Source of the DNA: CBDCYN01 sp965224205
GTDB lineage: Bacteria > Planctomycetota > Phycisphaerae > Phycisphaerales > Phycisphaeraceae
DNA length: 64,000 nt
Direction of reading: 5' to 3'
NCBI GenBank assembly: GCA_965224205.1
Contig: CBDCYN010000011.1
Location: 124,001-188,000 of the forward strand
Within the stretch, counting starts at the first letter, position 1. Each line of letters opens with the position of its first letter. A model generated the notes under the pieces. That model ran no database searches and was not told the origin of the DNA. It saw only the letters and a list, made by a program, of their open reading frames with translations. The position numbers and the translations under genes were made by a program. Positions 47,531 to 56,124 of the stretch are shown here, piece by piece.

Positions 47531-48705
47531 GGGCGGTGGGCCGGATCCAGGGGGGGCGATGGGTCATCGAGTGGGCGGGCGGGCAGATCCGTTGCCTCAA
47601 AGCCCGGGCCGTCTGCAACGGGGGCGTTCGAGGGGGGCTCCAGCAGCGCCGCGGCCTCATGGAAGACCGCGTCGGGGTGGATCTGGGTCATGCAGCGGTG
47701 GTCGAGCGGGCATTTCTTCTTCTGGCAAGGCCCGCAGAAGACGTCGACCCGCACCTGGCGTTCACGAACGAAATGATTCTCAGACCAGGCCGGGTCCGTG
47801 GGGCCGAAGATGGTCACGACCGGCACGTTCATCGCCGTGGCGATGTGGCGAGGGCCTGTGTCGTTGGTGATCATCAGCGCCGTACGCTTCACAACGCTTT
47901 TGAGCAGGGTCAGGTCGACCCCCAGGCGGGGCAGGTCCAGCATCGGCTGCCTGGCCGCGGCGAGCACTCGGTCTAAAATCGCCCGCTCGTTGGGGGCGCC
48001 GGTCACCGCGGTGACCGCGCCCAGCCGCTCGACGCACATGTCCGCGACCGCGGCGAACCGATCGGGATACCACATCTTGGCGTCCCCGTAATTGGCGCCG
48101 GGGTTGATCAGCACCAGCGGCTGGGCTTGGGACGGATCGAACCCCGCGGCCCCAAGGGCCTCATCGGCTTTGGCGTCATGCTCGGGGCGGGTGAACAGCT
48201 GCATCGCCGGGTCGGGGTCTCGGGCCCCCAGGTACCGGGCGATCCCGAGGTAGTAATCCCGAGCCGAGACCGGCACGAACCGGCCCCGCGCCCGGCGGGG
48301 CAGCAAGCGATCGGTCAGCAAGAACCCCCGCCCGTCGCGGTCGTACCCGACCCGCCGGGGGATCCCCGCCATCCTCGTCAATAACGCCGTGCGGAAGCTG
48401 TTGGGTAGCAGCACCGCGGTGTCGAACCGGCCCGCGGCCAGCCGACGCGCCAGCTGAAACGGGCCGGTGCGGCGGGCATCGGGTTTATGCTTGGGGCGGC
48501 GTCGAACCTTCACCAACCGGTCGATCCAGGGGCAGGCCTCGAGCACCGGGCGGACGGTGTCTCGAACCAAAACCGAGATGTGGGCGTCGGGGTATAGCCC
48601 ACGCAGGGCGCGGAGCGTGGGTGTGGCCATGACGATATCCCCGACCCAGGTCGGGGCAACGACCAACAACCGCTGAGCACGATGATCGTGGGCACGGTGG
48701 TTCAT
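47527..48705 (-). CDS. ADP-heptose:LPS heptosyltransferase II-like, GT9
   Basis: 392 residues. RLLVVAPTWVGDIVMATPTL is the GT9 start. LVLINPGANYGDAKMWYPDRFA and MITNDTGPRHIATAMNVPVV form the donor site, and CGPCQKKKCPLDHRCM is the WaaF Cys cluster. Adds the second heptose of LPS inner core, consistent with a Gram-negative envelope bearing LPS. The tail is Pro-rich (LDDPSPPLDPAHRP). Start at 48705; a dispersed repeat abuts it upstream. Confidence 0.92.
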   Translation of the reverse strand: MNHRAHDHRAQRLLVVAPTWVGDIVMATPTLRALRGLYPDAHISVLVRDTVRPVLEACPWIDRLVKVRRRPKHKPDARRTGPFQLARRLAAGRFDTAVLLPNSFRTALLTRMAGIPRRVGYDRDGRGFLLTDRLLPRRARGRFVPVSARDYYLGIARYLGARDPDPAMQLFTRPEHDAKADEALGAAGFDPSQAQPLVLINPGANYGDAKMWYPDRFAAVADMCVERLGAVTAVTGAPNERAILDRVLAAARQPMLDLPRLGVDLTLLKSVVKRTALMITNDTGPRHIATAMNVPVVTIFGPTDPAWSENHFVRERQVRVDVFCGPCQKKKCPLDHRCMTQIHPDAVFHEAAALLEPPSNAPVADGPGFEATDLPARPLDDPSPPLDPAHRP

Positions 48706-48720
48706 CTGACGCTATGGGAG

Positions 48721-48828
48721 TATATACGCATCACGTCTCAAAGTGCCGTGTCGAGTCGGTATCGGGCCCAGAACATGTCCCTGTTGGGTATCGGAACGGC
48801 ACCGGGTTTTCATCGGGGGATCAGGATA
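48721..48828 (-). repeat. Dispersed ~105-bp repeat, reverse copy
   Basis: Starts TATATACGCATCACGTCTC and ends TTTTCATCGGGGGATCAGGA; the middle has GTATCGGAACGGCACCGG. Lies 15 bp upstream of the heptosyltransferase start. Confidence 0.65.
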
Positions 48829-48985
48829 GGATCGACCGATTCCGAAGTCGACCCAGGGTCGCGGTGGCCGCCCGCAGCTGTCGGTTTCGATGGGCCCGTG
48901 CGTTGTGACGCATCCTTACCTTACTTCTTTAGGACGATCCGGGATCGAGGGCCTTTAGCACCGATGGCAGAGGCGAAGGCGTGGA

Positions 48986-50479
48986 TCATACGGACCATAG
49001 CCCGGCTGTCTTTCGAGGCAACCGCACGGACGCGCGGCCCTGGGTGATCGTCACGGGCGGGACGTCGGGGGTGTGGCTGTGGAGGGTGCGGCCCTCTAGG
49101 TGCTCGATGACCCGCGGGGGGACGTTGGTGTTGGCGGCGATATCGATCGTCAGGGGCGCGGCCATGGCGTGGTGTGTATTGTGGACGACGATCAGGACCG
49201 CGTCGTCGCGGAACGCTCGCAGGTAGGCGTACACCCCGGCGTCTGACCATAGCGTCAGGAGGTAGCCGTAACGCAGCGCGGGGTGATCGGCCCGCAGCTG
49301 CACCAAAGCGGTGATGTGATCGAACATCTGGCGGGCGTGGGGGTGGCTGGGCAGGGGGCGGTGGTCGGGGCCGATGAGGTCCCACGGCATGTCGCGCCGG
49401 TTGTCGGGGTCGGCGGCGCCTTCGAGGCCGATCTCGGTGCCGTAGTAGAGCTTGGGGATGCCGCGGGTGGTGAACAGGACGGTCAGGCACAACGCCACGA
49501 GCCGCGACGCTTCTTGGCGGTCGCCGCTGGTGCGTCGCAGGGCCTCGGTCATGACCCGCTCGTTGAGGTCGTGGTTGTCGAGCAGGGTGATCAGACGGTT
49601 GGCGTTGGTGTACCGCTTGTCGCGGTCTAAGACGCCACGGGGTTCGCGGGGGTCGAGCCGGGGGCGGGCTAGCTCGGTCATCGGGCGGTCCCAGATCAGG
49701 CAGCCCCGCAGCTGCCCGGAGAGCGGGAAATCAAACACCGTGTCGAAATCGTGTTCTTGCTGATACCGGCCTAGCTTGTCGGGGTCGAAGGACAGGACCT
49801 CGCCGATCAGGGTCACGCCCGGGTGGCGGGTGCGGACGGTGGCTTTGAAGTGGTACCAGAACGCGTCCTCGACGTGCTTGACGGTGTCCATGCGGATCGC
49901 GTCGATGCCGGTGTGTTCGATCCAGTCGAGGATGTTTTCAATGAAATAGTCGACGACGTAGGGCTGGTCGTGGTCGAGGTCGGGCAGGCCGCTGAGCTGG
50001 GCGTCGACCTCGCTGGAGGGATCGTGTGCGTTGAAGTGTTGGGGGCCGAAAGGCTTGTCCGGGTAGGCCTGGTAGGTTGGATTGTGGTAACCGGTGTGGT
50101 TGACCACCATGTCGAGGATGATCTTCAAGCCCGCGTCGTGGAACGCTTCGACGAGTTGGGCTACGTAGGCGCGGCTGCCGTCGGCGAGCTGGGGGCGGGG
50201 GGTATAAAGGTGCGGGTCGACCTTCGTGAAGTCCAACGCCCAATACCCGTGGTACCCATCGGCGTCGAAATGGCGGCCGATACTCAGGTACACGGGGGTG
50301 ATCCAGATCGCGGTCACGCCCAGGGCTTTGAAGTACGGGATCTTGGAGACCAGCCCGGCGAAGTCCCCGCCGTGCCAGGCACGGGGGTCGTTCTTGTCCA
50401 CGTTGAGGTTGTTCTGGGCGTCGCCATCGGCGAAGCGGTCGGTGAGCACAAAGTAGATGACGTCGTCTTGGGTGATCAT
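48986..50479 (-). CDS. Alpha-amylase-family glycoside hydrolase, GH13
   Basis: 497 residues. It begins MITQDDVIYFVLTDRFADGD. The four GH13 regions are DMVVNHTG, GIDAIRMDTVKHV (nucleophile Asp), IGEVLSF (acid/base Glu) and TLLDNHDL (transition-state Asp). DADGYHGYW precedes them. The N-terminus lacks a signal peptide, so the enzyme is probably cytoplasmic and acts on glycogen, maltodextrin or trehalose-type substrates. AAAGG before the ATG supports the start; the frame extends 18 codons upstream. Confidence 0.92.
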   Translation of the reverse strand: MITQDDVIYFVLTDRFADGDAQNNLNVDKNDPRAWHGGDFAGLVSKIPYFKALGVTAIWITPVYLSIGRHFDADGYHGYWALDFTKVDPHLYTPRPQLADGSRAYVAQLVEAFHDAGLKIILDMVVNHTGYHNPTYQAYPDKPFGPQHFNAHDPSSEVDAQLSGLPDLDHDQPYVVDYFIENILDWIEHTGIDAIRMDTVKHVEDAFWYHFKATVRTRHPGVTLIGEVLSFDPDKLGRYQQEHDFDTVFDFPLSGQLRGCLIWDRPMTELARPRLDPREPRGVLDRDKRYTNANRLITLLDNHDLNERVMTEALRRTSGDRQEASRLVALCLTVLFTTRGIPKLYYGTEIGLEGAADPDNRRDMPWDLIGPDHRPLPSHPHARQMFDHITALVQLRADHPALRYGYLLTLWSDAGVYAYLRAFRDDAVLIVVHNTHHAMAAPLTIDIAANTNVPPRVIEHLEGRTLHSHTPDVPPVTITQGRASVRLPRKTAGLWSV

Positions 50480-50625
50480 GATGGTCGCCTTTAGGGCTTG
50501 AGTATCTGAAACACATCTTTTGAACTGGCCCACAGGCCCCGTCAGTGGATGTTCTCATGCGGCTGACTCAACGAGAGACAAGGACTTGTGAGCAGTCAAC
50601 GATTGTTTTTTCAAGTTGTGTAGAC

Positions 50626-50731
50626 ATACCGATCCCGGATGAAAATACGGCGTGATTCATGTACGCGGCAGGGGGATTTTCGGTATCCAACGCATACTCG
50701 ACGCGGTACTTTGATACGCGATGCGTATACC
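50626..50731 (+). repeat. Dispersed ~105-bp repeat
   Basis: ATACCGATCCCGGATGAAAA through ACTTTGATACGCGATGCGTATA; the closest relative of the 13681 copy. Lies between the amylase and the broken propeller gene. Confidence 0.7.
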
Positions 50732-50765
50732 TAAGCTTTTCGGGGGTTGTGCGAAAAAACCCTTG

Positions 50766-51110
50766 CTATGAAATCCCTAGACCGCGGCGACGCCGAGATA
50801 CCAGCACCGGGAACAGAACGGCCAAGGCCGACAGGGACGCCGGTTCGAGGATCGTCGCATCGAATAGGTACGCCGCGCCGGCATTAAGGCCCAGAACATC
50901 GTCCTCGTATGCCCCAGCCAGAGTGGCATGCCCGTCGATTGTAACGGAGATTCCAAAACCGTCCGAAGCCGACATGTCGTCGTTGGTCAGTTTGGCCAAC
51001 TGCTGGCCCGTGGTCACATCAAAGAGGTAGGCCGGGCCGTGGTGTTTACCCACGATCGCCCTGTTTCCGGATTGAGCAACCTGAGGTCTGTAAATTCGGG
51101 ATTGAAGTAG
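50766..51110 (-). pseudogene. FG-GAP/PEP-CTERM protein, 5'-truncated remnant
   Basis: The frame encodes propeller-type repeats (GPAYLFDVTTGQQLAKL, then GAAYLFDAT) ending in a PEP-CTERM-like tail: LEPASLSALAVLF, a hydrophobic stretch, then SRRRRG. The same frame can be read upstream past the only Met (at 51053) as QVAQSGNRAIVGKHHG, which matches the repeat motif, but no start codon or signal peptide follows. This is therefore the 3' end of a longer secreted propeller gene that lost its front. Confidence 0.55.
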
Positions 51111-51243
51111 CGGGTCACGGACTCTCCGAGGTGAGGTAACGCTTGTCGGTGGCGGCCCATTGATCGTCGATCTCGATTAGGACGGTCGCGGCTCGGTGCG
51201 GGGCTTTCCCCGAAGATTAAACGTTGGCCGAGCACCAGAAGCG

Positions 51244-51280
51244 TACCCGACGCGGCACTTTGACACGCGATTTCTATAGC
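51244..51280 (+). repeat. Dispersed repeat, right-arm fragment
   Basis: GACGCGGCACTTTGACACGCG is the right arm of the ~105-bp family with its palindrome partly lost. The region 51111-52249 (1.1 kb) holds only repeats, a MITE and parS; an AT-rich stretch lies at 51280-51345, and a TATACGCAATGCGTATA palindrome lies near 51508. Confidence 0.5.
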
Positions 51281-51372
51281 CTTTTTTAATATAAATGCTT
51301 TAAATTAAGCAATTTATAAAATAAAAATTGCCTTATGGTGACATCAAAATGTAATCGAGAGGCGTGCGGATA

Positions 51373-51482
51373 GGCGTTTCTCGATTTCGTGTACGACGTC
51401 AAGTGGTCGGGATATGCCGAGAAGCCCGCTGTCTCACGGTTGCGGCTCGCTGGGGGCATCGTACACCATTCGGGATACGCTC
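51373..51482. mobile_element. TA-flanked MITE, copy 2
   Basis: 110 bp between TA at 51371-51372 and 51483-51484. Same ends as 10550-10645 (GGCGTTTCTCGATTTCGTG and GGGATACGCTC), with a 14-bp insertion in the middle. Core TCGTGTACGAC and GTACACCATTCGGG are conserved. Confidence 0.65.
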
Positions 51483-51608
51483 TAAGCGTTGGAGGGGATG
51501 ATTTTTATATACGCAATGCGTATAAGCCTGCGCGCGTCTGGTGTGATGTAAGCTATTGATAAACATGATATTGAACTGTTAAGAATCGGCAAATTTAGCT
51601 GGGCAAGA

Positions 51609-51713
51609 TAGACACATCACGTATCAAAGTACCGCATCGGGTACGCGCTGGATACTGGAAATTAGTCAGCTGCGCACACGGATCGTGCCGCCATTCCATC
51701 CGGGATGGGTATA
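51609..51713 (-). repeat. Dispersed ~105-bp repeat, reverse copy
   Basis: Starts ACATCACGTATCAAAGTACC, ends CCATCCGGGATGGGTATAG. Third copy within 1.1 kb of 50626-51713. The rest of the gap to 52164 shows nothing recognisable. Confidence 0.65.
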
Positions 51714-52164
51714 GATTCGGTCCCGTCTGGGCACGGCTAGTGTTTTGGCAATCAGAAGGGGGATGTCCGGGCGGACCCGGATCTATACAGCTTTATTTTT
51801 CGTCTAGGTCGCCAGCCTAGGGTTCTTCAAGAATTCTTGGTGTTTGATCGGGAACCTGCTTCCTTATCCTTACGGTCGCGGCTCGCGGTGAAGCTGTTCA
51901 TTAACTTCGAAGCCACTCTAGGAGACATTTTTCATGGATCCGCGAACCTGACATGAGAGCCCCGCTTTTGTACCTCGTCTTGTTTTCGGGTTAGTCTCCC
52001 TCCTGAACGGGTCAAAAATGAGGGCAAAAAAACGTTTTTTAATAGGAAACCCCACAATTTGACGCATTTCGGCAGTAGAATAGGGACATTCTGAAGGCAA
52101 TCAATGTGACACCGATGAGATATGACCTGGATTTGTGACCTCTATACAACCGTGTGCGTGTCGA

Positions 52165-52180
52165 TGTTCCACGTGGAACA
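52165..52180. promoter_or_regulatory. parS centromere site
   Basis: TGTTCCACGTGGAACA is an exact match to the conserved chromosomal parS palindrome TGTTNCACGTGNAACA. It is extended to an 11+11 bp palindrome (52162-52183). It lies 70 bp upstream of parB, as is typical for ParB nucleation sites near replication origins. Confidence 0.9.
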
Positions 52181-52249
52181 TCGTCCGATCCAGCCGCCAT
52201 TGTGGATCTGAAAAAACATCGTTGACACTCATGATAAAAGGACCATGCT

Positions 52250-53350
52250 TTGACTGATGCCACTAAAGGACAACCAAGAAAAAAAAGCAGGTTGGGCAAA
52301 GGGTTAAGCAGTCTCATGGGGCAGCCCGTGACAATCTCGCCCCCAGTCCATGAAATAGATGAGCGTCAAGCGGGTTCATCACGTTCGGATGATAAAACGA
52401 ATCGTTCGGGCTCTATCCCTGCTATCCTTGAACAAAATTCCGTCTCTCATCCCACGAAGCAGGATCAAAACCCTGATGCAGATCCTTCTACCTTTACGGA
52501 CATGCACATCTATCAGGTCCCGGTCGCTTCGTTGAGGCCCAGTCGCCACCAACCCAGACAAGATTTTGATCAAGCTGCTTTGGAAAGTCTAGCGGATTCG
52601 ATCCGTGCTGATGGCCTGATTCAGCCTTTGATTGTCCGACCAACGAGGCATCCTCAGGATCACTCGAGTGGAGACTCATCGGCTGATCCCCAATACGAGC
52701 TGATCGCTGGTGAACGTCGATGGCGAGCTGCTCAACGGGCTGGGATGACGCACGTCCCAGTGGTTGTCAAGGATCTGGATGACCGTCAGACCGCAGAATG
52801 GTCTTTGATCGAAAACCTTCAGCGAGAAGACCTTAACCCGATCGAAAGAGCAGAAGCGTTCGAGCATTTGATCCATCAATTTGGCCTCAGCCACGATCAG
52901 ATCGCTCAAAGAATCGGGATCGACAGATCGTCTGTATCTAATCTATTGAGATTATTATCTTTAAGCGATAAAGCGAGGGCATGGGTACGAGACGATAAGC
53001 TCTCCTTGGGCCACGCCAAAGTCTTAGCAGGCCTCGAGGACGATCAGCAAATCGCCTTGGGTTCTAAAGTGATCTCGAACGACCTGTCGGTTCGGGAAGC
53101 TGAAAAAATAGCGTCTCAGATCAAGCAACAGGGTCGATTACCAGCTGTCGCGACAGACTTCACGTCAAAGAAGAACAAACCCGCCTTCCTGTCCGACCTG
53201 GAAGAAGCGATCGGCCAACAGCTGGGAACCAAAGTCAAGGTCCGCAAAGGAAGAAAAAAAGGATCTGGAACCCTGCTAATCGATTTCTATTCTTTGGACG
53301 AATTTGACGCGCTGTTAGCCCGGCTGGGCGTCGCGGCTGAACTAGGATAA
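52250..53350 (+). CDS. parB: Chromosome-partitioning protein ParB
   Basis: CTP-dependent clamp that binds parS and spreads. 366 residues. An N-terminal ParA-contact segment (SRLGKGLSSLMGQ) precedes the ParB/Srx domain with RPSRHQPRQDFD and the CTP motif GERRWRAAQ. The helix-turn-helix is SHDQIAQRIGIDRSSVSNLL, and a C-terminal dimerisation domain follows. The start is TTG with AAAAGGA 6 nt upstream. Between residues ~35 and 80 there is a low-complexity linker. Adjacent parA, usually upstream in one operon, is absent. Confidence 0.95.
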   Translation: MTDATKGQPRKKSRLGKGLSSLMGQPVTISPPVHEIDERQAGSSRSDDKTNRSGSIPAILEQNSVSHPTKQDQNPDADPSTFTDMHIYQVPVASLRPSRHQPRQDFDQAALESLADSIRADGLIQPLIVRPTRHPQDHSSGDSSADPQYELIAGERRWRAAQRAGMTHVPVVVKDLDDRQTAEWSLIENLQREDLNPIERAEAFEHLIHQFGLSHDQIAQRIGIDRSSVSNLLRLLSLSDKARAWVRDDKLSLGHAKVLAGLEDDQQIALGSKVISNDLSVREAEKIASQIKQQGRLPAVATDFTSKKNKPAFLSDLEEAIGQQLGTKVKVRKGRKKGSGTLLIDFYSLDEFDALLARLGVAAELG

Positions 53351-53479
53351 ACGAAGGGCAGCCCATCATGTCGCCGAATCAAAAATGAATGTATGTTGAT
53401 TATATATATCTCTTTATATTTCTGCAATCGCCCTGAATTGCCCTTCAGCCATGGTGTTGTTTACTCCAAGGTACTCCCT

Positions 53480-54286
53480 TTAGCCAATCCGCAACCCCTC
53501 TTGAAGAGCCAGGGTCCTGATGTCTTGATAATACGCCTTGAGAGCTTTGTCCGGATCGCGCCCGTACATATGGTGGAACCACTCACCGCAGACATACCGA
53601 TCGAAGCCCAAACGCTCTAGAGCACGCATCATCGCCACGATCGGCAGCTCGCCGTGCCCAAACGGTTTGATCACCACTTGATCCGGTTGATTCAGCCCGT
53701 CGTGGAAGTGTACGTAGTCCACCAACTCGCTGATCGCAGCGATCGTTAGATCCAGCGGCTCGCCGCGTCGGAACGGGTGGAGGTTGTCATAAACCAGACC
53801 GATCGAAGGGTGCCCCGCCATGCGCACCGCTGCCGCCGCATCCGAGCCCCGGCTAAGCGTGTCGTGCGTCTCGATCCAGATCTTCACCCCAATATGCATC
53901 GCAAATTCAGCCGCGTCGCGGAGATGCTGCCCCACCTTTTCGATCACAAACGGCATCGGCATGTCTTCGGGAACCTTCCCGCAAAGCACACGGATCGCCG
54001 GGCAACCGAGTTCCGCTGCCAGCTCCAACCGAGACTTCGATTCCTCCACCGCCCAGTCGCTAGCGAACTGCAAGCCGGTCGCCAAGCAGCACGGCTCGAT
54101 CCCCGAATCCGTCAGACGCGTCTCGATCTCCCGGCGGGCGTCTGGGTTCAGAGACGGTTCGATCCCGTGCCCATGGCCCGCATCACAACGGAACTCCACC
54201 CCGTGGTACCCATACCGCACCGCTGCGGTGAGGATCGATTCCAAGCTCCAATCGGGGCATACAAACGTAGAGAAACCGATTTTCAA
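53480..54286 (-). CDS. Sugar phosphate isomerase/epimerase, TIM barrel
   Basis: 268 residues of the xylose-isomerase-like/AP-endonuclease-2 superfamily. MKIGFSTFVCPDWSLESILT opens the barrel; GYHGVEFRCDAG, KIWIETHDTLSRG, IGLVYDNLHPF, YVHFHDG and VCGEWFHHMYGRDP carry the likely metal-binding Glu, Asp and His residues. Substrate unknown: such proteins include hydroxypyruvate isomerase, inosose dehydratase and hexulose epimerases. Convergent with parB. Confidence 0.85.
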   Translation of the reverse strand: MKIGFSTFVCPDWSLESILTAAVRYGYHGVEFRCDAGHGHGIEPSLNPDARREIETRLTDSGIEPCCLATGLQFASDWAVEESKSRLELAAELGCPAIRVLCGKVPEDMPMPFVIEKVGQHLRDAAEFAMHIGVKIWIETHDTLSRGSDAAAAVRMAGHPSIGLVYDNLHPFRRGEPLDLTIAAISELVDYVHFHDGLNQPDQVVIKPFGHGELPIVAMMRALERLGFDRYVCGEWFHHMYGRDPDKALKAYYQDIRTLALQEGLRIG

Positions 54287-54297
54287 CGCAGCGGGGT

Positions 54298-54748
54298 CCT
54301 ACCTAAAACGGTGTATAAATAAAACCAGCAGCAACAGGGCCCGGCGGTCACCAGCGGATCGTCAGCGAGTCCTAACGACACATACCAATCACGCCCCGTC
54401 CCAACCCGCCAGCCGCCCTGTCCCCAAGAAGGATACCTATTTCCCATTTCGAGACCTATCGTCCGTTGGCCGTACGTGAGGTTAATGGATCTTCATCAAC
54501 ACGATTGCTCTAGCTTTGTCAGGCCCAAGATTTCAGGTCAGCTTCTTGGCACCCCGCGACGAAACACCTGACGATGGATCGCTACACCAGCCGTTATCAC
54601 GGCGAGCAGTCTCCAGCGTTTGAGACGCTGCCGGTCCTATCCACGTCAAACCGTAAGAACATCCAAGCAACCGGCACGATTGGCGCAGATCCAACCCCTC
54701 AAAACTTAGCGTGCCACTTGTCGCAAAAGCGTGGGCCGCATGAGCCTA
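54298..54748. other. No gene recognised
   Basis: About 450 bp upstream of the sugar isomerase gene and up to the second IS630 copy. No promoter motif strong enough to report, and no coherent protein frame. Confidence 0.4.
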
Positions 54749-54813
54749 GAGCGCTTGGCGTAATTAATCGCCGCTGGCCGATAAGAGAGATTTCTGGCAA
54801 GGAGGCCAAGGTC

Positions 54814-55149
54814 ATGGCGTATTCGATGGATCTACGTAAGCGGGTGGTATGGGCCGCCGAGTCGGGTCAGACGATCACGGGGGTATCACGACAGTTTCGG
54901 GTGGCGAGGTCGACGGTTCGCGACTGGTGTGATCGGCACCGCCGGGGCGTGTTGACGCCGGGGGTGCCGGGGCCCAAGGGGTCGGTCAAGCTTACGGCGG
55001 CCGATGAGCAACGGATGCGTGAGGCGGTGGCGGCCAAGCCGGGGATCACGGCCAAGCAGTTGAGGGCGATGCTGAACCTGGGCGTCGTGGAATCGACGGT
55101 GTGCCGGGCGTTGAAGCGGCTGGGGCTGTCGCTCAAAAGAAGTCGCTGA
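54814..55149 (+). CDS. IS630-type transposase, N-terminal frame (orfA)
   Basis: Same 111-residue helix-turn-helix protein as in copy 1, with the same AGGAGG ribosome-binding site and the same -1 relation to the catalytic frame. Confidence 0.9.
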   Translation: MAYSMDLRKRVVWAAESGQTITGVSRQFRVARSTVRDWCDRHRRGVLTPGVPGPKGSVKLTAADEQRMREAVAAKPGITAKQLRAMLNLGVVESTVCRALKRLGLSLKRSR

Positions 55150-55748
55150 TCGCCGCCGAGCAAGATCGCCCCGACGTGGCCCAACGCCGCCATAACTTCA
55201 CGATCGCCCGGCGGTTCGTGGACCCGGCCCATCTGGTTTTCCTCGACGAATCTGGGGCCAAGACGGATATGACCCGGCTGTATGGCTGGTCGCCGATCGG
55301 GCAGCGTTGCGTGGACCGCACCCCGCACGGCCGCTGGAAGACGCTCACGATGCTCAGCGCGATCCGGCTCGACGGGGTGATCCAAGGTGCGACGGTCGTG
55401 GTCGATGGCCCGATGAACTCGGCGACGTTCCTGGCCTACACCCAGCAGTTCTTGGCCCCGTCGTTGCGCCCGGGTGACGTGGTCGTGATGGACAATCTCT
55501 CGAGTCACCAAGCCGCCGCGGTGCGCGAAGCGATCGAGGCCGTCGACGCCGACCTGGGGTACCTGCCCCCGTACAGCCCGGACCTGAACCCGATCGAGAA
55601 GCTGTGGAGCAAGGTCAAGGCGTGGCTACGCCGCGTCGCCGCCAAGACCTTCGGCACGCTCCAAGACGCCATCGCCGATGCCCTGACAGACGTCACGCCC
55701 ACCGAGTGCCAAAACTACTTCACCTCTTGCGGATATGGCGATTATTGA
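55101..55748 (+). CDS. IS630-type transposase, catalytic frame (orfB)
   Basis: Same DDE domain as in copy 1 (LDESGA, VVMDNLSSH, LNPIEKLW). Expressed probably as a frameshift fusion with orfA. Confidence 0.9.
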   Translation: MPGVEAAGAVAQKKSLIAAEQDRPDVAQRRHNFTIARRFVDPAHLVFLDESGAKTDMTRLYGWSPIGQRCVDRTPHGRWKTLTMLSAIRLDGVIQGATVVVDGPMNSATFLAYTQQFLAPSLRPGDVVVMDNLSSHQAAAVREAIEAVDADLGYLPPYSPDLNPIEKLWSKVKAWLRRVAAKTFGTLQDAIADALTDVTPTECQNYFTSCGYGDY

Positions 55749-55873
55749 CGCAAAACGCTCTAATCGAGACTCTGGTATACTGAAACACGATAAAATTGAT
55801 AGATCGTCGGGCGACTCTAAGACCCGAGAAAACAAGGATTTTCCCGAGTATTCCAGGGTAAAATCAACTTCTC

Positions 55874-55918
55874 GGTGGGGTGGCAGAGCGGTTGAATGCA
55901 CCGGTCTTGAAAACCGAT
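55874..55918 (+). pseudogene. tRNA-Ser(TGA), 5' part only: probable att end
   Basis: GGTGGGGTGGCAGAGCGG is the acceptor 5' strand and D-arm, followed by an anticodon arm CCGGT-CTTGAAA-ACCGA with anticodon TGA. After 55918 the sequence departs abruptly (CAATATTTTACC): no variable arm, T-arm or acceptor 3' strand. A partial tRNA cut after the anticodon arm is the usual left behind by tRNA-targeting integrases. The complementary 3' end (CCCCACC) is not found later in the window, so the island's other end is outside. Confidence 0.75.
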
Positions 55919-55973
55919 GCAATATTTTACCAACCAATTGCAATTACACGACTTGCAGATATGGCAATTTTGA

Positions 55974-56115
55974 CTTGGCGCGCTGCTTGTCGTTTCTCAA
56001 GAACGAATCCCCACGACTGGCATTGCTCATCGAAAAATGGGACCGCCTGCCTGACGCCATCAAGGCGGGGATAGAGGCGATGGTTCGAGCATCGATCCCC
56101 GACGATTCCGAGTAG
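55974..56115 (+). pseudogene. Fragment, possible integrase C-terminal tail
   Basis: The frame encodes FLKNESPRLALLIEKWDRLPDAIKAGIEAM and ends PDDSE. This helical LPxAIKAGI pattern looks to me like the tail of recombinase-type proteins found next to tRNAs in planctomycetes, but that is from general familiarity, not a firm motif. There is no start codon of its own: upstream the frame runs back through the tRNA fragment. It is probably a relic. Confidence 0.35.
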
Positions 56116-56124
56116 CTATATCCT

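Larger units (their letters stand above)
54749..55760 (+). mobile_element. IS630-type insertion sequence, copy 2
   Basis: 1,012 bp with TA at 54747-54748 and 55761-55762 and the same terminal repeats as 13854-14865. The two copies are identical in length and in encoded proteins, and are in the same orientation about 40.9 kb apart. They could serve as recombination points for deletion or inversion of the intervening chromosome. Confidence 0.92.

Noticed and set aside
52222..52227. Perfect TTGACA as a parB promoter
   Set aside because: A -10 at proper spacing would overlap the ribosome-binding site and start codon, giving no leader.
55735..56115. 126-codon frame across the IS630 end and tRNA-Ser
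   Set aside because: It begins inside the IS, reads through the tRNA (GGRAVECTGLEN is the familiar translation of tRNA-Ser) and only the last part resembles protein. Only that part is listed, as a fragment.
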